DNA from: Plumapathes pennacea
Taxonomy: Eukaryota; Cnidaria; Anthozoa; Antipatharia; Myriopathidae
Reading direction: 5' to 3'
Length of the DNA: 64,000 nt
Assembly (NCBI GenBank): GCA_964036295.1
Contig: OZ038467.1
Location: forward strand, 19,723,670 to 19,787,669
Part shown: positions 21,955-31,689 of the stretch, piece by piece
Numbering within the stretch: position 1 is the first letter of the stretch
Layout of the letters: the number at the start of each line of letters is the position of its first letter
Made by a program: the position numbers and the translations under genes
The notes under the pieces: model-generated
Told to the model about the DNA's origin: nothing
Databases searched by the model: none
Seen by the model: the letters and a program-made list of their open reading frames with translations, nothing else

Positions 21955-24519
21955 ATGAAACTTCAAATACAGCATGGACCGAAAGTGACTGCATCTTTAA
22001 AATGCTTAAAGCAGTTCTGTTGCTTCATATCTGGAAAAATCTGTTTTACTTTACTATTGAACAGTGCAACTGGTAAACGAAAGGTAATTACAGAGCTGAA
22101 TCATGGTCTCTCTTATAGGATTCTGGGAAGGCACGAAAAGGCTATACAACAATGTAAAATAGACCTGAATATCGCTATACAGAATGGAGACCACGCAGGG
22201 AAAGGAAGTGCTTCTGGCAACCTTGGTAACTGTTATGAGTCTCTGGGGCAGTACGACAAGGCTATACAACATCATCAAATAAATCTGAAGATCGCAACAG
22301 AGATTGGAGACAAGGCAGGTGAAGGACGTGCTAATGCCAATCTTGGTATTTGTTATAAGTCTCTGGGGCAGTACGACAAAGCTATACAACATCATCAAAT
22401 ACACCTGAAGATCGCAACAGAGATTGGACACATGGCAGGTGAAGGACGTGCTAATGGCAACCTTGGTATCTGTTATGAATCTCTGGGGCAGTACGACAAG
22501 GCTATACAACATCATCAAATAAATCTAAAGATCGCGACAGAGATTGGAGACCAGGCAGGGAGAGGAAGTGCTTATGGCAACCTTGGTAACTGTTATAAAT
22601 CTCTGGGGCAGTACGACAAGGCTATACAACATCATCAAATACACCTGAAGATCGCAACAGAGATTGGAGACAAGGCAGGCAAAGGACGTGCTAATGCCAA
22701 CCTTGGTAACTGTTATAAGTCTCTGGGGCAGTACGACAAGGCTATACAACATCATCAAATACACCTGAAGATCGCAACAGAGATTGGACACATGGCAGGT
22801 GAAGGACGTGCTAATGGCAACCTTGGTATCTGTTATGAATCTCTGGGGCAGTACGACAAGGCTATACAACATCATCAAATAAATCTAAAGATCGCGACAG
22901 AGATTGGAGACCAGGCAGGGAAAGGAAGTGCTTATGGCAACCTTGGTAACTGTTCTATGTATCTGGGGCAGTACAACAAGGCTATACAACATCATCAAAT
23001 ACACTTGAAGATCGCAACAGAGATTGGAGACAAGGCAGGCAAAGGACGTGCTAATGCCAACCTTGGTAACTGTTATAAGTCTCTGGGGCAGTACGACAAA
23101 GCTATACAACATCATCAAATACACCTGAAGATCGCAACAGAGATTGGACACATGGCTGGTGAAGGACGTGCTAATGGCAACCTTGGTATCTGTTATGAAT
23201 CTCTGGGGCAGTACGACAAGGCTATACAACATCATCAAATAAATCTAAAGATCGCGACAGAGATTGGAGACCAGGCAGGGAAAGGAAGTGCTTATGGCAA
23301 CCTTGGTAACTGTTCTATGTATCTGGGGCAGTACAACAAGGCTATACAACATCATCAAATACACTTGAAGATCGCAACAGAGATTGGAGACAAGGCAGGC
23401 AAAGGACGTGCTAATGCCAACCTTGGTAACTGTTATAAGTCTCTGGGACAGTACGACAAAGCTATACAACATCATCAAATACACCTGAAGATCGCAACAG
23501 AGATTGGACACATGGCTGGTGAAGGACGTGCTAATGGCAACCTTGGTATCTGTTATGAATCTCTGGGGCAGTACGACAAGGCTATACAACATCATCAAAT
23601 AAATCTAAAGATCGCGACAGAGATTGGAGACCAGGCAGGGAAAGGAAGTGCTTATGGCAACCTTGGTAACTGTTATAAATCTCTGGGGCAGTACAACAAG
23701 GCTATACAACATCATCAAATACACCTGAAGATCGCAACAGAGATTGGAGACAAGGCAGGCAAAGGACGTGCTAATGCCAATCTTGGTATTTGTTATAAGT
23801 CTCTGGGGCAGTACGACAAAGCTATACAACATCATCAAATACACCTGAAGATCGCAACAGAGATTGGACACATGGCAGGTGAAGGACGTGCAAATGGCAA
23901 CCTTGGTATCTGTTATGAATCTCTGGGGCAGTACGACAAGGCTATACAACATCATCAAATAAATCTAAAGATCGCGACAGAGATTGGAGACCAGGCAGGG
24001 AGAGGAAGTGCTTATGGCAACCTTGGTAACTGTTCTATGTATCTGGGGCAGTACAACAAGGCTATACAACATCATCAAATACACTTGAAGATCGCAACAG
24101 AGATTGGAGACAAGGCAGGCAAAGGACGTGCTAATGCCAACCTTGGTAACTGTTATAAGTCTCTGGGGCAGTACGACAAGGCTATACAACATCATCAAAT
24201 ACACCTGAAGATCGCAACAGAGATTGGACACATGGCAGGTGAAGGACGTGCTAATGGCAACCTTGGTATCTGTTATGAATCTCTGGGGCAGTACGACAAG
24301 GCTATACAACATCATCAAATAAATCTAAAGATCGCGACAGAGATTGGAGACCAGGCAGGGAAAGTAACCTTGGTGTCTGTTATCATATTTTGGGACAGCA
24401 CGAAAAGGCAGAAACTATGCTGGATAAGAGTGTGGCATTGCAAGAGGACTTGTTTTATAACACACCGAAGCTGGATGAATCAAAAATTTCCATTCTTGAT
24501 ACTTTTACTTACTTCCTGA
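21955..24519 (+). CDS. TPR-CHAT gene 2, TPR part (frame ends in a frameshift)
   Basis: The open frame covers about 20 TPRs of 40 residues (consensus GNLGxCYxSLGQYDKAIQHH) between about 22094 and 24360. Three TPR types recur as a 360-base higher-order unit repeated about five times (22525-24318) with very few differences. In the last TPR, relative to earlier repeats and to gene 3, 19 bases between 'ggcagg' and 'aaccttgg' are reduced to 6, a net loss of 13. The frame then runs to a stop at 24519. Bases 21955-22093 are probably intron: the same reading is stopped in gene 3. As it stands this frame encodes TPRs without CHAT. It could be a truncated gene, a recent mutation or an assembly error in repeats. 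Confidence 0.8.
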   Translation: MKLQIQHGPKVTASLKCLKQFCCFISGKICFTLLLNSATGKRKVITELNHGLSYRILGRHEKAIQQCKIDLNIAIQNGDHAGKGSASGNLGNCYESLGQYDKAIQHHQINLKIATEIGDKAGEGRANANLGICYKSLGQYDKAIQHHQIHLKIATEIGHMAGEGRANGNLGICYESLGQYDKAIQHHQINLKIATEIGDQAGRGSAYGNLGNCYKSLGQYDKAIQHHQIHLKIATEIGDKAGKGRANANLGNCYKSLGQYDKAIQHHQIHLKIATEIGHMAGEGRANGNLGICYESLGQYDKAIQHHQINLKIATEIGDQAGKGSAYGNLGNCSMYLGQYNKAIQHHQIHLKIATEIGDKAGKGRANANLGNCYKSLGQYDKAIQHHQIHLKIATEIGHMAGEGRANGNLGICYESLGQYDKAIQHHQINLKIATEIGDQAGKGSAYGNLGNCSMYLGQYNKAIQHHQIHLKIATEIGDKAGKGRANANLGNCYKSLGQYDKAIQHHQIHLKIATEIGHMAGEGRANGNLGICYESLGQYDKAIQHHQINLKIATEIGDQAGKGSAYGNLGNCYKSLGQYNKAIQHHQIHLKIATEIGDKAGKGRANANLGICYKSLGQYDKAIQHHQIHLKIATEIGHMAGEGRANGNLGICYESLGQYDKAIQHHQINLKIATEIGDQAGRGSAYGNLGNCSMYLGQYNKAIQHHQIHLKIATEIGDKAGKGRANANLGNCYKSLGQYDKAIQHHQIHLKIATEIGHMAGEGRANGNLGICYESLGQYDKAIQHHQINLKIATEIGDQAGKVTLVSVIIFWDSTKRQKLCWIRVWHCKRTCFITHRSWMNQKFPFLILLLTS

Positions 24520-26894
24520 CCGCATTCATTGGAGTCCTTGTTTTTCGAGGCAAAACTAATGAAGCGCTTCTTATTGCCGAGAACAAACGCTCAAGGGCCT
24601 TAGCGGACCGTGTACTTTCTCTTCATCATCCTCAAGGTAATGAAGTTCGTAATATGGCTGCTATTTCGGACTTTTCCGCATTACTTGAAATAGTCAAGAC
24701 TCTGGACGCGACAGTTCTCTACTATGCGTTGCTTGGTTCCGAACTTTGCCTCTGGGTCATAAAGCCGAATGGCGGCGTGACGTTCAGGAAACATTGTGTT
24801 AAAGGGAAGGATTTTTTAACGGGAAAGTCTGGCTCTAGTCGTGTGGTCTTGTACGAACTGATTAACAATACTAGGGAGTTAATGAGATCAAGTTGCACAC
24901 TCGAGTGCGAGGACCGTTCACTATCGTTTCTGTACCCAGAAGGAGTGTCTCAGCAGAGAGCAAGCCAGATAAGACAGATGACAGGCTTGGAGAAGGTGTT
25001 TGCAGATTTATCTGTTTCACTGACAGAGTTGTCGCATGACAACTACACTTGTACCCTGAACGACCAAAGTGTCGAAACGACCGTAAATACACAGAGATCC
25101 AGGAAGAAAGATCCTCCAAAAGTCAAAAACGAGCCTGCGACAGTACGGAACAGTCTTACAGAGACCCAAGACGAGCCTGCAAAGATACAAGACAATCCTA
25201 AAGAAACCCAAGACAAGCCTGTAAAGATACAGGACTATCATGCAGAGACCCAAGACAGGCCTGCAAAGGTAGAGGACAATCTTACAGAGGCCCAAGACGA
25301 GGCTGAAAAGATACAAGTCAGTTATACAGAGACCCAAGACGAGCCTAGAAAGATACAAGACAATCCTACAGAAACCCAAAACAAACCTGCGAAGATACAA
25401 GGCGTCGAAACGACCGTAGGCCAGGGCGTCGAAACGACCGTAGCAACACAGAAATCCAGGAAGAATGATCCTGCAAAAGTCAAGAATGAGCCTCAGAAAG
25501 TACGGAACATTCTTGCAGAGACCCAAGACGAGCCTGCAAATCTTACAGAGCCCCAAGAGGGACCTACAAAGATTCAGGATGATCGTACAGAGACCCAAGA
25601 GGAGCCTGCAAAGATAGAAGACAATCTTGCAGAGACCCTAGAGGAGCCTGCAAAGATACAAGACAATCTTACAGAGACCCAAGAGGAGCCTGCAAAGATA
25701 GAAGACAATCTTACAGAGACTCAGGACGAGCCTGGAAAGATACAGGTCAGTTATACAGAGACCCAAGACAAGCCTGGAAAGATACAAGACAATCTTACAG
25801 AGACCCAAGACAAGCCTGGAAAGATGCAAGACAATGTTACAAAGACTCAAGACGAGCTCGCAAAGATACAAGACAATCTTACAGAGACCCATGACGAGCC
25901 TAGAAACATACAAGACAATCTTAGAGAGATTCAAGACGAGCCTAGAAAGATACAAGACAATCTTAGAGAGACCCAAGACAAGCCTGCAAAGATCCAGGGC
26001 GAGCATAGAGAACCGAATCTTTTGAACATGCTCAAAGAAATGTATGATATTGTTCTGAGGCCCGTACGAGAGTTTGTGGAAGGTTCTCAAGTAGTGATCG
26101 TACCTGATGGCTCTATCCCTTTGCTTCCATTTGCTTGTCTGGTCGATGAAAGTGGAAACTACGTGGCTGATAACCTGCAGGTTAGACTGGTGCCATCACT
26201 GGCAATTGCAAAGATGATCAGTGAGTACCCACGAGAACCCCAAAGCCAATCGTGTCCTCTGATAGTGGGAGACCCTGAAGTGTGTGAGTTTGAGGACGGC
26301 GATTATGTCTATGAAAAAGCAACCAGACTACCACATGCAAATGAAGAGGCCCACATGATTGCCAATTTGCTTAAAGTTGAGCCTTTAACGGGAAGGAAAG
26401 CTACCAAAGAAGACGTTCTCCAAAGACTTGACAATGCCAATTTGATCCATGTAGCAGCTCACGGAGATAGTGACAGAGGAGAGATCCTTCTTGCTCCGAG
26501 CCCTGAAATCAAAAAGAAGACAATCTCCAAGGAAGACGTCATGCTGACAGTCACCGATTTGGAACAGAAACGACTGAAGGCCCAGCTCGTTGTTCTCAGC
26601 TGCTGTTACAGCGGCCAAGGTGACGTCAGAGCTGAAGGAGTGGTAGGCATCGCTCGTGCATTCCTCGGAGCTGGAGCTCATGCAGTTCTCGTGACGCTTT
26701 GGGCAATTAGTGATAAGGCCACTTTGTTCTTCATGGAAAAGTTCTACAGTCAGCTTGTTGATGGAAAGAGCGCAAGTGTAGCACTCGCCAAAGCAATGGG
26801 CGCCATGAGAAGGAGTAAAAAGTTCAGATCTCCCTCCTACTGGGCGCCGTTTGTTCTTGTGGGTGAAGATGTGACTCCCTTTAATGTTCAATAA
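24390..26894 (+). CDS. TPR-CHAT gene 2, CHAT part (continues in shifted frame)
   Basis: The frame is open across the end of the last TPR, starts at no ATG near the shift, and runs 834 codons to TAA. Order: end of the last TPR, CHAT first strands (TVLYYALLGSELCLWVIKP), the CEDRSLSFLYPEG segment, a low-complexity insert of about 310 residues (25071-26010), then the CHAT core. The predicted dyad is intact, counting from the codon at 24390: His691 in IHVAAHGD and Cys739 in LSCCYSG. The insert consists of 14-residue units close to DNLTETQDEPAKIQ, in two modules that each begin with a VETTV motif. Gene 3 aligns throughout and is not shifted, so this is the same gene as 21955-24519 and not a separate one. 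The 2.5 kb without a stop implies that any inactivation is recent. Confidence 0.82.
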   Translation: MGQHEKAETMLDKSVALQEDLFYNTPKLDESKISILDTFTYFLTAFIGVLVFRGKTNEALLIAENKRSRALADRVLSLHHPQGNEVRNMAAISDFSALLEIVKTLDATVLYYALLGSELCLWVIKPNGGVTFRKHCVKGKDFLTGKSGSSRVVLYELINNTRELMRSSCTLECEDRSLSFLYPEGVSQQRASQIRQMTGLEKVFADLSVSLTELSHDNYTCTLNDQSVETTVNTQRSRKKDPPKVKNEPATVRNSLTETQDEPAKIQDNPKETQDKPVKIQDYHAETQDRPAKVEDNLTEAQDEAEKIQVSYTETQDEPRKIQDNPTETQNKPAKIQGVETTVGQGVETTVATQKSRKNDPAKVKNEPQKVRNILAETQDEPANLTEPQEGPTKIQDDRTETQEEPAKIEDNLAETLEEPAKIQDNLTETQEEPAKIEDNLTETQDEPGKIQVSYTETQDKPGKIQDNLTETQDKPGKMQDNVTKTQDELAKIQDNLTETHDEPRNIQDNLREIQDEPRKIQDNLRETQDKPAKIQGEHREPNLLNMLKEMYDIVLRPVREFVEGSQVVIVPDGSIPLLPFACLVDESGNYVADNLQVRLVPSLAIAKMISEYPREPQSQSCPLIVGDPEVCEFEDGDYVYEKATRLPHANEEAHMIANLLKVEPLTGRKATKEDVLQRLDNANLIHVAAHGDSDRGEILLAPSPEIKKKTISKEDVMLTVTDLEQKRLKAQLVVLSCCYSGQGDVRAEGVVGIARAFLGAGAHAVLVTLWAISDKATLFFMEKFYSQLVDGKSASVALAKAMGAMRRSKKFRSPSYWAPFVLVGEDVTPFNVQ
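25130..26010. repeat. 42-bp coding minisatellite (14-residue repeat)
   Basis: Tandem units close to 'gagacccaagacgagcctgc' plus the AAGATACAAGACAATCTTACA-type half. They are interrupted by a second VETTV/KSRKNDP module near 25404-25520. All units are multiples of three, so the frame is kept. Related array in gene 3: 52480-52960. Confidence 0.85.
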
Positions 26895-26895
26895 A
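26890..26895 (+). terminator. AATAAA overlapping the stop codon of gene 2
   Basis: The stop TAA (26892-26894) lies inside an AATAAA hexamer. The same arrangement is kept in gene 3. If it is used, the 3' UTR would be only tens of bases long. Use is not proven. Confidence 0.45.
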
Positions 26896-26903
26896 GGTAC
26901 GGA

Positions 26904-27034
26904 TCACATACATAACCTGACTGAAGTAACAACGTTTACTTGTATCACATACATAACCTGACTGAAGTAACAACGATTACTTGTATCACATACATAACCT
27001 GACTGAAGTAACAACGTTTACTCGTATCACATAC
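26904..27034. repeat. 41-bp tandem repeat downstream of gene 2
   Basis: Three full units and a partial one, starting at 26904, 26945, 26986 and about 27027. Each contains 'cataacctgactgaagtaac'. The same array with four to five units follows gene 3. Confidence 0.9.
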
Positions 27035-27047
27035 TTATGACCCATCA

Positions 27048-27345
27048 AATATTTCCTCCCGCGCATGACTGGTAGAATCATGACACGTGACCGAATAACG
27101 TCCGCTCGTGAGCGGACGTTATCAGCGAATAACCCCCGCCTGGCGAACTAACGCTGTTTGTTGACAATATCCGAACACAGTTTTATACATTTAATCACAA
27201 AAATCATTAAAGACGCCTAATGAGGAGGACATCAATTTAATGGTCGAAAAAGCAGTTCCAGAAAGCACTAAAAAGCTTCACAGTTTCCGCGCCGTTATTT
27301 GCGCTGCGAGAGGAAATATTTGAACCTCACTGAAGTAACAGCCCA
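27048..27345. mobile_element. Partial copy of 'atgacccatcaaatatttcc' element
   Basis: Homologous to the left parts of 30171-30619 and 60811-61258. It contains a perfect 13-base-arm hairpin at 27095-27122 (arms 'ataacgtccgctc'). The right half is missing. Confidence 0.6.
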
Positions 27346-28300
27346 ACCACTTACTGGTTCTATTAATTACGTGTGTCTCGAGTGCTAGTCTGCTTAGATG
27401 AACATTTAATGTAATACATGGGTTAAAGGGATCTGCCATAATTTGTCAACTTTGTTGGTTATAGTCTTTGTAAGGTTTCCTAACTGTAGAAATTCCTCCA
27501 CCGTGACATCCCGATGTACGTGTAGCGTGTGAATCGCAGATTTCATCAGACATTTAGCAATTAAATATCACAAAAGTTAAACAATTCTCGTCCAAATACT
27601 TCAAACTTTTTTCGCTCTTATCGACTTTTTTCTCTACTTTTTCGTCAGTCATTTATGTTTAGAGTCTAAATTGAAATAATGAAGTGTGTTTTGTTGAGAG
27701 ATTCTTTGTTTTCTTTATCACTACACCCATTGATTTTTGGTGTATTTTACCATTTTATTGCGCATATTGTAGGTCTCCCCAGTCTGTTCAAGATGGATGT
27801 CCTTTGGTTCGTTGAAATCATCAAAAAACAAAGGCAAAATCACAGCTGTAGTTGCAAGTGAATGTGTGAAATCAGTGAACTTATATCTGCTATCAAACCA
27901 CTGTACAATATTTACAGGTATGTCAGTATAAGAATTTATTTAGTTTTTTGTTAAAGTCATGAAGTCATGAGCCAGAATTCCGATACTAGTAGTGGTTTTG
28001 AGTTTTAAAGCATAAAAAAATTACAAGAATGGTAGGATTAACTTACAAGTTATGTTAGCTATAAACAGTGGCCGGAGCAGATTTAGAAAAAGCGAATGTC
28101 ATTTTCCTTTTTAATAATTATGGGGCTATAGTTTAGCTGCGAGATCAACGTTTGAACAAAAGCTATCTATCTAGTTTATTTCTACGAAATATCAATTCAT
28201 CACATTTTATGGCCACGTTATGTTTTGGGACACCGAAAGAGAAGAATTTCAATTTTCGAAGCTTTTCCGACTCAAAACATTTACGCAATATAAAGAGGTT
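27346..28300. other. Downstream flank of gene 2, shared with unit B
   Basis: No gene is seen. Aligns with about 54030-54815 of unit B, including the block 'tagatgaacatttaatgtaa'. Confidence 0.45.
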
Positions 28301-28432
28301 ATTACACGGGAAGGAGTGCAATACGGCGAAGTATTTTCACGAGTCGGTTTTATTTTTTCGAGCCTGCTTCAGGCGAGAAAAAATAAAACTGACGAGTAAA
28401 AATACAGCCGTATTGCACGACTTTTCGTGTAA
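28301..28432. repeat. Foldback element
   Basis: Arms 'attacacgggaaggagtgca' and its near reverse complement ending at 28432 enclose a small inner stem around 'gcctgcttcaggcg'. Absent from the paralogous site in unit B, where the flanks run on near 56040, so it is a likely insertion. Confidence 0.7.
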
Positions 28433-30170
28433 TAAATTGTTTATTACACGACAAACGATGCAGCCGCAAACATTCTAGTCGGGCGCAAAATGGAACAAAA
28501 AATGACGCGTTCGTAAACTTTGCTTGCGAAAACTGATCACGTAAGCTAATAAACCAGTTGATCTGGTTCCTGACGAGTGCAATACGCTCCCATCTTTGCA
28601 CTCGTTTTGGCCCGTATTTGCACTCGAAAATGTGAAGTCGTGTAATAAATATGCAAATTGCGACTTTTTCACCAATCTCTCAGAAAAAGTCGTTGAACGA
28701 AAATATAGACTACACGTCGATGTGATTCGGAACAGTTCATATTTAATAAATTTCGAGGTTCAGCGTAACCTAACTCGACAGATTGAGGTTCCTGTTGGCT
28801 CACGAGCTTAAGCTTAGCGTTTATTTCGTATCCAGTATATAATAGAAGGGACTTTGAAGAGTATTTTTTGTTTGTTTTTCTTTTTAAGTTTACTTTGAAC
28901 AGGAAAAAAGGCATTAAAAAGGCAGAAAAAAAAAGAGAAAGTGTAATTGTGTACTTTAGAAACAATAAAAGTTGTCATTGCACCAGATATTCAGTTGGCG
29001 TGTTTCTTTTTTCATCACACTTCATGTACTGCATTAGGTTTATGGGACAAAATCGCCAGTAAAAAATACGACTTAAAACAAATCGTTGTCTGAAATGCTC
29101 CGCATTTCTATCAAAATTGTTATGTAATAATTTGTGCCACATAACACTCCAGCTGTACCTCCCAAGTAACCCTCCCAGCGATGACTATTCCAGAGTTTGT
29201 AGCCCGGAATGTGGGTCGGCGAGGAAATCTCCGCAACTCGAGCACGCAATTTTTGCAAAGATTTCTGTTGAATTTTCCTCGGTACTTTAGAAAGATTGAA
29301 TTTTCAAAGTTTCTTTTTTCTTATTTTTCCGTTCTGTTCCTTCCTTATTTTTCTCATAATTCGTGTAAGAATTGGTCAAAATGGACTCAAATGAATGATT
29401 TTGTGTCCAAGTTCTCCCCCGATGCACCGAAACAAAAACTTTGGCAGATCTGAACTGACGAACAGTCCGCAGTCCAGAACACTTTGACGCGGAAAACTGG
29501 AGACTAGTGTCAAGTCCTTCTCAAACTGAATTTCAACATGGCCGCTTCAATGCTGAGAACCATGCTGCATGTATGGATCGACAATTTCCTTCCTGCTACT
29601 CACATATCACCTACTGTTTTACGAGCATAAAGAAGCTGAGCATTATGGAAGTTTGACAGATTGTGAATGCTCTCTAAACTTCGTGCCAGCGAAGAACAAC
29701 AGCTGTATTCCTCGCCGTTAAGGAGGTTTTTTTCTGGCCGACTGGTTAGGTTATGATGTTGTGTACTCAAAATGCATATGTGCAAGTGCCGTGTTTTTTT
29801 GAGGGTTATTTTAACACGGCATGGAAATGGTATCAGGGCTTCAAGGCAATCAATTTGTTGTTCAACTTAAAGGGATGTGTTACGAAAGTCTGGAGGTAAG
29901 TTGTTTGAAATACCGGTGAATGGAAAACTAAAACTATATTGCATTTAATGTATTAGGCTGTATTCATTACAAACCAGGAACAGGGGGCCTTGCCTGCTAA
30001 GAAAAAATATGAATCCCCTTTTGGAACCTCACTTCACATTAAAAGAACAAATCCCAGCTTTATGTCAAGCGTCACGCTTTACCTACAGGGTCAAGGGTGG
30101 AAGCATGGAAAAATCCCACCTCACTTCTTTATTTATATTCCTAGCCTTTTTCTGTAGGTTATTAATTATT
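28433..30170. other. Unit A flank, no supported gene
   Basis: Aligns with unit B in two blocks (about 28650-29400 with 56050-56800; 29450-30150 with 58550-59400). Short frames are not conserved between the copies, so I do not call genes. Confidence 0.4.
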
Positions 30171-30619
30171 ATGACCCATCAAATATTTCCTCCCGCGCAT
30201 GATTGGTGGAATCGTGACACATGACCGAATAACCCCAGCCTGGCAAACTATCGCTGTTTATGGACAATATCCGAACACAGTTTTATGCATTTAATCACAA
30301 AAAGCATTACGAGATGACTACCGAGGAGGACATCAATTCATTATAGTGGAAAAAGCAGTTCCAGAAAGCACCACTTCACAGTCCCCGCACCATTATTTGC
30401 GTTGCGAGAGGAAATATTTGAAGGATAATAAAGACAATAAACTTCTTTTGGCTTCAGAAATATGCACAGATAATTGTCCTTGGACATTATCTGTTCCTCG
30501 AAGCTCACAGTTGCCATCGAGCTTCGCTCTCAGTCAACTGTTCACTTCTTGGAACAGATAATATCCTTGGACAATTATCCGTGCATATTTCCTCGCCAAA
30601 AGTAGTTTATTGTTTATTT
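30171..30619. mobile_element. Foldback-type element, complete copy in unit A
   Basis: Begins 'atgacccatcaaatatttcc' and ends 'gtagtttattgtttat'. The right half is a foldback: 'cagaaatatgcacagataat' recurs inverted near 30570-30595. Unit B has an uninterrupted site here (about 59395-59405), so this is a real insertion. A second complete copy lies at 60811-61258. Confidence 0.7.
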
Positions 30620-31689
30620 ATTCTCAAGACTTTGGTTAATATTCATCTATTCATTGTCGCTTCTTTTACATTATTTATTTTTGGAGTAATTACATAACAA
30701 TGATGATCCAATAGTAAGCCACTGACATAATGTATTTATGTTATCAAAACACAGTGTTATTGTTTTTGACTAAAGCACACATTCACATGGGAAGAGGCTC
30801 TGCAACAGTTTACGTGTGATGCTCTGACTTATTTGGTAATTAATGGCCACTGAACATGCATACATTTTTTGTGCTGGCATAAATATTATATGCATAAAAA
30901 ATCTTTTAGTGGTTGTGTAAGCTAAATATATATAAAGCATTCCAATATTCATTCAGACATTCCAACCCCCGGAACTGAAAAGAAGGGGCATGCTCCTAAT
31001 TTTGTCTTCTGAATGGCATTTTCTGCATTTTGAGAGCATTTTTCATTTTTCCATTTTTCAGGGTTTCAGGGTTTCAGGCAGCATATTTATATATTTTTGA
31101 ATTGCTTGAAAGTTTGGGAAATTTTGGTAATATTCGGGAGATTGGCAAATTGCATTCTAAAATTGGGAGCATTGGAATGTCTCTAGTATTTAAATATGAC
31201 GTTATGGCTTAATAGCTAATAGTTAAATGTTCCATTAATGGAAGAAAGCTCAGGGCAGATTATGGGGCTTGAGTGCCATAGGCATGAGCTGCTAGGGGGT
31301 CTGGGGCTATATGCTCCCCTGGAAAATTTTGAAATCTAGATTTCCTGAAACTCTGTTTTCTGTATTTCAGGGTACCTAACAACTTAATGTAAATGTTCAA
31401 ACAAACGCTTTAGAAATCGCACTTTCTGTTAATGCACTAGTTGTCGGGCCGCACCAATCATGAGAAAGTCTTCATGCACCCAAAGCTCTCGTAGGAACAC
31501 AATAATTATTGTTATTAATATTGTAATTATAACAGATTGGCATATGAGAGATTTATTTGATCACATCAGTTGAATCACTGCAGTAATCAATGAGCAGTGT
31601 ATACAGTATTACATGTAGGTACAATATTAACAACAGGCGTGCTATTTATTATTTGCCAGTGACATTGCATTTTTCATTATTCTGGGTTT
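30620..31689. other. Unit A flank, no supported gene
   Basis: AT-rich. Near 31280-31340 a block ('gctagggggtctggggc' and on) resembles the left end of the hAT-like element at 40502, so a decayed element end may be present. Confidence 0.35.

Noticed and set aside
22054..24318. Series of 117-codon minus-strand frames at 360-base intervals
   Set aside because: Antisense shadows of the higher-order TPR repeat in gene 2. They only reveal the repeat period.
25017..26090. Leucine/cysteine-rich minus-strand frames that look like membrane proteins
   Set aside because: Antisense reading of the 42-bp minisatellite. The same occurs opposite gene 3 at 52354-52950.
24390..26894. Treating the CHAT frame of gene 2 as a separate gene
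   Set aside because: It has no ATG at its start and aligns without a break to the second half of gene 3. A 13-base loss explains the split.
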